From Candidatus Bathyarchaeota archaeon (GTDB lineage Archaea > Thermoproteota > Bathyarchaeia > Bathyarchaeales > DTEX01): a DNA stretch of 50,210 nucleotides. Made by a program: the position numbers and the translations under genes. Positions 44,388 to 50,210 of the stretch are shown here, in pieces. Position 1 is the stretch's first letter. Every line of letters begins with the position of its first letter. The DNA is taken from assembly GCA_018396655.1 (NCBI GenBank), contig JAGTQF010000008.1, positions 1 through 50,210 of the forward strand. Reading direction: 5' to 3'. The notes beneath the pieces were generated by a model that worked only from the letters and a program-made list of their open reading frames with translations, made no database searches and had not been told where the DNA came from.

Positions 44388-45173
44388 TTGAGCGGGTATT
44401 ATCTGCCGAGGTGGATGCGCCCCTCAACATTGGAGGAGCGAAGGGCATTCTATACCGAAGAATTCAATATTAATGGTGTTAGTAGCTGGCTTAAGGGCTG
44501 GTTTGGTAGGGTTATATTTGCGGTTATAATTGGAAGGCATACAAGAATCTATCCACCCGAATATGAGGAGGACGCTGAAACAACAATCCTAATAGACAAC
44601 TATAGAAGTCTGGAGGATGTTAGAGGATGGATACTTGAGTTCCTACCAGAATCAGTCTACTATGACAGAAACATCTACGATGATGACGGCAAAATCATTG
44701 GTCAAGAACTAGCATTCGACCTAGACCCGGAAAATCTAACATGCCCAATACACGGCTCCCTAGAGGATAAAATGCGTAGGCATCAGGGCTTAAGCTTCTG
44801 TGAAATCGAGCTTGAGATGGTTAAGGATGAGACGATAAGGCTCTATGATGAGCTCTCAAAGGTCTTCTCAGACTTAAGAATCGTTTATTCTGGCAGGGGC
44901 TTCCACATACATGTCTTCGACATAGAGGCCTTCGGATTAAGCCTGAAAGAACGCAGCGAAATAGCCAAAAAGATTAGGGAAAGAGGATTTATGATAGATG
45001 AGTGGGTGACATCAGGAGGCATGAGGCTCATTAGGCTTCCCTACAGCCTACATGGTATGGTATCAAGAATAGCTATACCATTAGATATCAGGGAGCTCGA
45101 AGCCTTCAATCCCATTGAGGATGAGAGATGTATACCACGCTTCCTTAGGAGAGAAGAATCGCCAAAAATCTAG
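44388..45173 (+). CDS. priS: archaeo-eukaryotic primase (PriS-like), compact form
   Basis: AFDLDPENLTC (DxD), IVYSGRGFHIHVFD, DEWVTSGGMRLIRLPYSLHG; 261 aa. Confidence 0.75.
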   Translation: MSGYYLPRWMRPSTLEERRAFYTEEFNINGVSSWLKGWFGRVIFAVIIGRHTRIYPPEYEEDAETTILIDNYRSLEDVRGWILEFLPESVYYDRNIYDDDGKIIGQELAFDLDPENLTCPIHGSLEDKMRRHQGLSFCEIELEMVKDETIRLYDELSKVFSDLRIVYSGRGFHIHVFDIEAFGLSLKERSEIAKKIRERGFMIDEWVTSGGMRLIRLPYSLHGMVSRIAIPLDIRELEAFNPIEDERCIPRFLRREESPKI

Positions 45174-45200
45174 CGAATAGACGGCTGAGAAATACTCCAA

Positions 45201-45308
45201 TCATTTGCTTCTCTTGCAAGTCCTTCTCCTCTTTACCTCCTCAGCCTTCTCCTCCTTCTTTCCATAATAATAGTATTTCTTTTTCTTCTCAGCTTCAGCC
45301 TCGGACAA
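45201..45308 (-). CDS. 35-aa highly basic small protein
   Basis: TTG start behind SD GGAGGT; MSEAEAEKKKKYYYYGKKEEKAEEVKRRRTCKRSK*. Confidence 0.5.
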   Translation of the reverse strand: MSEAEAEKKKKYYYYGKKEEKAEEVKRRRTCKRSK

Positions 45309-45417
45309 CCTGTTAACCTCCGAAATTATTTAGCAGCTTTAGTGCATATAAAACTTAACATCGCTTTTATAGTGAAGAATATTTAATGCTATTAGAGAAC
45401 CGCATGCTGGTGGATAG

Positions 45418-46224
45418 ATGGGTTGGGAGCTTAGTCTGCTGAGCGAGCTTGCTAAAGAGATTTACTTGGCAGTCCATCCGATTCTCGGAACGCCGAAGGC
45501 TGGCGAAACTCTTGGCTTAGGATTTGGCGGTGACAGAACAAAATTTATAGATGCTATATCAGAGAAGGCGGCTCTCCAGTATCTAAAGGAGAAGGGGGTT
45601 TCATGCATATTTGTTGGTGAGGAATGTGGTGTTATGGAGATTGGCTCAAAGCCTGAATTCTATCTCATCGTTGATGGAGTTGATGGAACAAATAATGCCG
45701 TGAGGGGTCTGAAATTTGCCTCCGCATCAATAGCTATGTCTCCAACCGGAATGTTGCGTGATTTAGAGGCGGCCGCTGTAATAGACCTATTTGATGGCGG
45801 ATTATATTCGGCTAGGAGGGGAGAAGGCGCCAAATATAATGGTAAGCCGATTAGAACATCAAATGTGGAGAGACTTGAGAGTTCCATTATAAGCGTTGAT
45901 GTGTCAAGAAGCCAAGAGTCAATAAAAAGGACAGCGCAAATCATGGGGAGGGTCAAAGGCCTGAGGGCATTAGGCTCAGCATCTCTAGAGATATGCCATG
46001 TAGCATCCGGAATCCTAGATGCATACGTAGACCTACGCAACATGCTCAGAACAATAGATTTTGCGGCTGGCATGCTCATAGTTAGGGAGGCTGAGGGAAT
46101 ATTTCTGCAGCCGAGCGGTGAGGATATTCCAAATGTTCCATTAACTGAGGTTAGGCGATTCTCGGTTATAGCATCGGCGAATAGAAAGCTTTTTGATGAA
46201 ATAGTCTCTTTAATCAGCTTGTAA
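45418..46224 (+). CDS. inositol monophosphatase family protein (IMPase/FBPase-like)
   Basis: CIFVGEECGV, YLIVDGVDGTNNAVRGL, RTIDFAAGMLIVREAEG. Confidence 0.85.
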   Translation: MGWELSLLSELAKEIYLAVHPILGTPKAGETLGLGFGGDRTKFIDAISEKAALQYLKEKGVSCIFVGEECGVMEIGSKPEFYLIVDGVDGTNNAVRGLKFASASIAMSPTGMLRDLEAAAVIDLFDGGLYSARRGEGAKYNGKPIRTSNVERLESSIISVDVSRSQESIKRTAQIMGRVKGLRALGSASLEICHVASGILDAYVDLRNMLRTIDFAAGMLIVREAEGIFLQPSGEDIPNVPLTEVRRFSVIASANRKLFDEIVSLISL

Positions 46225-46227
46225 TGT

Positions 46228-47118
46228 TTGGTTGAGCGCATGCTTATGGCTGAGGGGAATGGAACGCTACTTAAGCCGGTGAGCCCCTACGCAGCGTTAC
46301 TAATAGAGCATGGGTCCGAGAGGGTCCTAGCCGTATCAGATATACATTTGGGTTGGGAGGCGACATTAATAGAGGAGGGCATACATGTCCCATCCCAGAC
46401 TAATAAGCTCCTCAGAAGGCTTGAGCGCATAATCTCCATAACCAAGCCAGACTCTCTAGTGATTCTCGGCGACATCAAACATACAATCGAGAAGATTGAA
46501 CTTGAAGAATGGCGTGACGTCCCAATATTCTTCGAGAAGATACGCGGAAAAATACCGCACATAAAAGTTATTCCCGGAAATCATGATGGAAACGTAGAGG
46601 TTCTACTACCGGAGGACATAGAGGTAGCACCACAGCAGGGTATGATTGTGGGCGATGTCGGTTTACTTCATGGTCACACCTGGCCGGATATTAAGCTACT
46701 TGGTTGCGAAACCCTAATTATTGGGCACATACACCCAACAATAACATTTAGAGACCCTATAGGATTCCGCATAACAAGTCAGGTCTGGGTGAAGGCTCCG
46801 TGTGACAGAGTAACACTTGTGAGGTCGACGCTTAGGCATTATAATGTCAGGTTTAAGAGGGATGAGGACCCCAAAGCCATATTAAAGTCCATGTTCTCAA
46901 TAGAGCCTAGGGTTAAAAGCCTCATTATAATGCCCTCATTCAACGATTTTCTCGGCGGAAGAGCAATAAACAGGGCTTCAATCGCTAGAGATGTGATTTT
47001 TAAGGATTTCATTGGGCCGGTTCTTAGGTCTGGGAGCGTAAACTTTGAGAGGGCTGAGATTTACTTGTTGGATGGAACCTTCATAGGAACTCTTGATAGG
47101 CTGAGCGTGCTAGAATAG
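46228..47118 (+). CDS. metallophosphoesterase
   Basis: AVSDIHLGWEA, VILGDIKH, VIPGNHDGN, LLHGHTWPD, IIGHIHPT. Confidence 0.9.
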   Translation: MVERMLMAEGNGTLLKPVSPYAALLIEHGSERVLAVSDIHLGWEATLIEEGIHVPSQTNKLLRRLERIISITKPDSLVILGDIKHTIEKIELEEWRDVPIFFEKIRGKIPHIKVIPGNHDGNVEVLLPEDIEVAPQQGMIVGDVGLLHGHTWPDIKLLGCETLIIGHIHPTITFRDPIGFRITSQVWVKAPCDRVTLVRSTLRHYNVRFKRDEDPKAILKSMFSIEPRVKSLIIMPSFNDFLGGRAINRASIARDVIFKDFIGPVLRSGSVNFERAEIYLLDGTFIGTLDRLSVLE

Positions 47119-49017
47119 GTTTTCAGGCGCCCTCAACCAGACTATCATTGGGCTACTCCCCCTATTAGCCCATGCATAATATGGTATTGCAGTAAACGAT
47201 ACCTTGCGCATGCTAAGCCTAACATCACCTCTATAAGCATATAGCCTACTGCCAAACTCCTCATGATTGAAGGCTAGGGCTTCACCGCGAACAACCATTA
47301 CGCCACCAAGCATGTTTGGCATCCACTCAGCACTTAACGGCGCATCATTTGGCAAGAAAACATCCCAGACATCGAAGTCCGGATTATCCACGCCCTCAAG
47401 GCAGTAGACTATTGGGCCGCGCTTTAATGCAACCCTACAATTATTCTCCATAACATGTGGATGTGATATAACCCTCTCAATTGGCATCTTAAGCGATAAG
47501 TCAACTCTATCGCCATATCTCCAGGGGCGATGTATTCTCGCATAACCAGATACTACCGGAGCATCAAATCGCTCACCATTAACCCTCAAGATTGCTTCCC
47601 TGCACCAGCCTGGAACTCGCAGGTATAAGCCGAACTCGGCTCCATCCTCCTCCGGATATACTGTGATGCCAATCTCTCCACTCCACGGATAATTTGTGCT
47701 CTGCACTACCGTAATGCTGGAGCCACCTAACATTATGCGCGCTCTTCCCCCAGCATACAGATGTACCCAAATACTATCATCAGATATGCTGTAAAAGTAG
47801 CCGGGTAATGACGCTATCAATCTAGCCACGTTCGGCGGGCAGCATGCACACTCAAACCAATCCTGACGCCTATGGGCGCCCCTATCAGCCAATGGATTAA
47901 CATAGAAGTATTTTTTGCCATCTAATGATATCCCGGATAGTATCCCATTATATAGGGTTAACTCCATAATATCCGCGAATGCCCCATCGCCAGTTAACAG
48001 CAGCATACGCCAGTTCCACATGAAGTTCGCTATAGCAGCGCAGGTTTCGGCATAAGCCCTCACATTAGGCAACTCATAATCGTTGCCGAAGGCTTCACCC
48101 TCATGTCTTGAGCCGACCCCACCGGTAATATACATTTTCCGCTCAGTCATACTATGCCATAGGCGCATTAGAGCATCAAATAAGGTTTTATCTCCAATCT
48201 CAGCATATACGTCGGCTGCGCCACAATTCAAATATAGTGCCCTAACAGCGTGCCCAACAATTTCGCTTAGCTCCCTAAATGGCTTATGGTCGATGTAGTA
48301 CGGTCTTCCGCCAATAACACCTCTACCACGATTATCAATGAAGAAGCATGCCAAATCCAAATAATCTTTCTTTCCAGTAGTTCTATAAAGCTCGACAAAA
48401 GCCATTTCAACCTCAGGATGCCCACAGACACCAACACGCTTACCCGGGCCGAAGACGCTGGTTATATGGTCCGCGAAGCGGCAAGATGCATCCAAGAGGG
48501 TTCTATCGCCAGTAGCCCTATAAAACGCTATGGCGGCTTGCATAAGGTGGCCAGCGCAATACATCTCATGCATATCCTTAAGGTTCTTCCATCGCTCGCT
48601 CTTCCGTTCAAACGTAAAGTAAGTGTTTAAATATCCATCTTCATCCTGTGCTGCAACAACCTCATTAATCGCTTTCCTAGCCAAATCCAGTATGTTCTGG
48701 TCCGGCTCATACGCGTATGAGTAGGCTGCAGCCTCAATCCATTTATAAACATCGGAGTCATTAAAAACTAAACCCTTAAATTCTCCGGAAACCTTGCCCG
48801 AAGCTCTCCGGAAGTTAAATAGCCGACCAGTCTCTTCGAGAAGCACATACTGTGATGGTATCGTTACTTCATGCATAAGTCTCAATCTAGGAGCCCAGAA
48901 ATCATCTTCTAAACGGACATTCTCTATTGGAACGGGCTTTAATCTTGCATATGGACTATGTGAGGTATCCGTGACAACCAGGGATGTTTTTGCATCAACC
49001 ATAGGGTTTTCCTCCAA
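47110..49017 (-). CDS. glycoside hydrolase family 127-like (DUF1680, beta-L-arabinofuranosidase-like)
   Basis: FKGLVFNDSDVYKWIEAAAYS, EMYCAGHLMQAAIAFYRATG, FECACCPPNVARLIASLPGYFYS. Confidence 0.9.
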   Translation of the reverse strand: MEENPMVDAKTSLVVTDTSHSPYARLKPVPIENVRLEDDFWAPRLRLMHEVTIPSQYVLLEETGRLFNFRRASGKVSGEFKGLVFNDSDVYKWIEAAAYSYAYEPDQNILDLARKAINEVVAAQDEDGYLNTYFTFERKSERWKNLKDMHEMYCAGHLMQAAIAFYRATGDRTLLDASCRFADHITSVFGPGKRVGVCGHPEVEMAFVELYRTTGKKDYLDLACFFIDNRGRGVIGGRPYYIDHKPFRELSEIVGHAVRALYLNCGAADVYAEIGDKTLFDALMRLWHSMTERKMYITGGVGSRHEGEAFGNDYELPNVRAYAETCAAIANFMWNWRMLLLTGDGAFADIMELTLYNGILSGISLDGKKYFYVNPLADRGAHRRQDWFECACCPPNVARLIASLPGYFYSISDDSIWVHLYAGGRARIMLGGSSITVVQSTNYPWSGEIGITVYPEEDGAEFGLYLRVPGWCREAILRVNGERFDAPVVSGYARIHRPWRYGDRVDLSLKMPIERVISHPHVMENNCRVALKRGPIVYCLEGVDNPDFDVWDVFLPNDAPLSAEWMPNMLGGVMVVRGEALAFNHEEFGSRLYAYRGDVRLSMRKVSFTAIPYYAWANRGSSPMIVWLRAPENLF

Positions 49018-49091
49018 ACTACCAAGGAGAGAATTTAATTATTAAAAAATTAATGGTCAATTATTAAAATATGTGGGAAAATAGAGGAGAT

Positions 49092-49322
49092 TTATGGTAT
49101 ACATACGGCTGTCTGGGTATGCTGGACCCCTTCAATAGCATGTATCCTCTTTATTACACTCTTTAATGTCTCCAGACTATCGAGCTCGGCGTAAACTATT
49201 ATATCATATTGGCCTGTTACGGCATGAGCCGTTTTAACACCCTCAATCTTTGATATTTCAGATGCCACCTGCCACGGCTCTCCCCTTTCAACCTCAACTA
49301 GAATGTAGACGCTTATCTGCAT
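49092..49322 (-). CDS. stand-alone Lrp/AsnC ligand-binding (RAM) domain protein
   Basis: ISVYILVEVERGEPWQVASEISKIEGVKTAHAVTGQYDIIVYAEL; no HTH. Confidence 0.85.
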   Translation of the reverse strand: MQISVYILVEVERGEPWQVASEISKIEGVKTAHAVTGQYDIIVYAELDSLETLKSVIKRIHAIEGVQHTQTAVCIP

Positions 49323-49425
49323 TGGGTACACCAAGAGTATTTTATGGTGAGAATGATTAAAAATATATCGCAGTTCCACATATTAAAGCTAGGACTTCAT
49401 GCAAAAATTTTAGGAAGCCCCTGGG

Positions 49426-50001
49426 ATGGAGGAGGAAAAATTAAGGAGGATAGCCGAGCTTAGGGAGATTCTTGAGGATAGAATTAGGAGCTTAGAAAGC
49501 GAGATTGAAGGCTTAAGAGCGCTTCTGGAATTCGTTAATGAGATTCTGTTTGAAATGAGCTTCAAAAGGGCTGAGGAGATGGTAGTGCCACCAAAAGCCA
49601 CCGAGGCAGCGCCGGCTCAACCTCCAAGCCCACCGCCAATTAAAGAGCCGGTTAAGGCAATTCCGCTTAAGACTGGTGGCGGAGAAACCTTAGCAAACAT
49701 ATACATTGAGGGCCGAAATATGCGTGTCATACCTGAGATGGATAAAAAGTTTGATATTGGCACGCCGCCCTTTAAGGCCTTCTTAGTGGATAAGGTTCTA
49801 ATGAGGATGCATGAAATTGACCAAGAAGCCGTTAGGAGGGGTGAACTTATGCCCGATGAAGCTCTATCCTTCGATATAAAAACTGAGGGAAACATACTAC
49901 GTGAGATACTGGTCAGAAATGTAACGCCGCAAAGGGAGCGGGAACTCCGCTCGGCAATAAGATGGACCCTAGAAAAAATGTATGAGAAAACAAGGGCTTA
50001 A
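49426..50001 (+). CDS. hypothetical coiled-coil protein with conserved-looking C-terminal domain
   Basis: N-terminal coiled coil, Pro/Ala-rich linker, then ANIYIEGRNMRVIPEMDKKFDIGTPPFKAFLVDKVL... Confidence 0.65.
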   Translation: MEEEKLRRIAELREILEDRIRSLESEIEGLRALLEFVNEILFEMSFKRAEEMVVPPKATEAAPAQPPSPPPIKEPVKAIPLKTGGGETLANIYIEGRNMRVIPEMDKKFDIGTPPFKAFLVDKVLMRMHEIDQEAVRRGELMPDEALSFDIKTEGNILREILVRNVTPQRERELRSAIRWTLEKMYEKTRA

Positions 50002-50016
50002 CACGAAAAGCTCATA

Positions 50017-50210
50017 TTAGACATTCGCCCTTAAGCTCTCTTGGACGATGAGGAAATCGAGGTACGAGGACGCACCCTCAGTGGATGACGAGCTTTTCCC
50101 GCTCCTGAGTCCAAAATGCTCCCTCACCATTTCCCAATAATTGTTCGCGTGGTTTAGAATGGTTTTGGCCGAATCTTTAGAAGGGCAGTTAGGGTGAAGC
50201 CAGCAAACTT
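50017..50210 (-). CDS. C-terminal fragment of an unidentified CDS running off the window
   Basis: Open frame ...VCWLHPNCPSKDSAKTILNHANNYWEMVREHFGLRSGKSSSSTEGASSYLDFLIVQESLRANV*; no start inside the window. Confidence 0.5.
   Translation of the reverse strand, partial: VCWLHPNCPSKDSAKTILNHANNYWEMVREHFGLRSGKSSSSTEGASSYLDFLIVQESLRANV

Noticed and set aside
1-50210. CRISPR array, transposon, prophage, defence island or rRNA operon
   Set aside because: No regularly spaced repeats, Cas, transposase, integrase, phage structural genes or rRNA sequence recognised in the window.

Overview
The window looks like ordinary chromosomal sequence from an archaeon. The gene content (LysW-type lysine operon, Rpo7/Spt4/S24e/S27ae cluster, Rpo12, stand-alone MtrH, MptN, CofE, translin) suggests a TACK/Bathyarchaeia-like lineage, but that is inference. 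It holds about 55 tightly packed CDSs and one tRNA-Gly. I saw no CRISPR array, transposase, prophage or rRNA. The main signal is translational: five well-conserved genes (lysW, lysJ, a divergent lrp/asnC regulator, an AK6-like P-loop kinase and rpo7) have no in-frame ATG/GTG/TTG at the expected N-terminus. Each has a one-mismatch codon (ATA, CTG, CTG, ATC, ACG) at the expected position behind a Shine-Dalgarno-like motif. The ORF track therefore truncates four of them and misses lysW. Other points of interest are a rhomboid protease fused to an Hsp20 domain at the tail of the lys operon, a translin-endonuclease V-HD nuclease operon, an operator-like inverted repeat around the TATA box of the lys-divergent Lrp gene, a stand-alone mtrH, a surface metzincin, and two small structured intergenic candidates. 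Family names come from motif recognition only; no database search was run.
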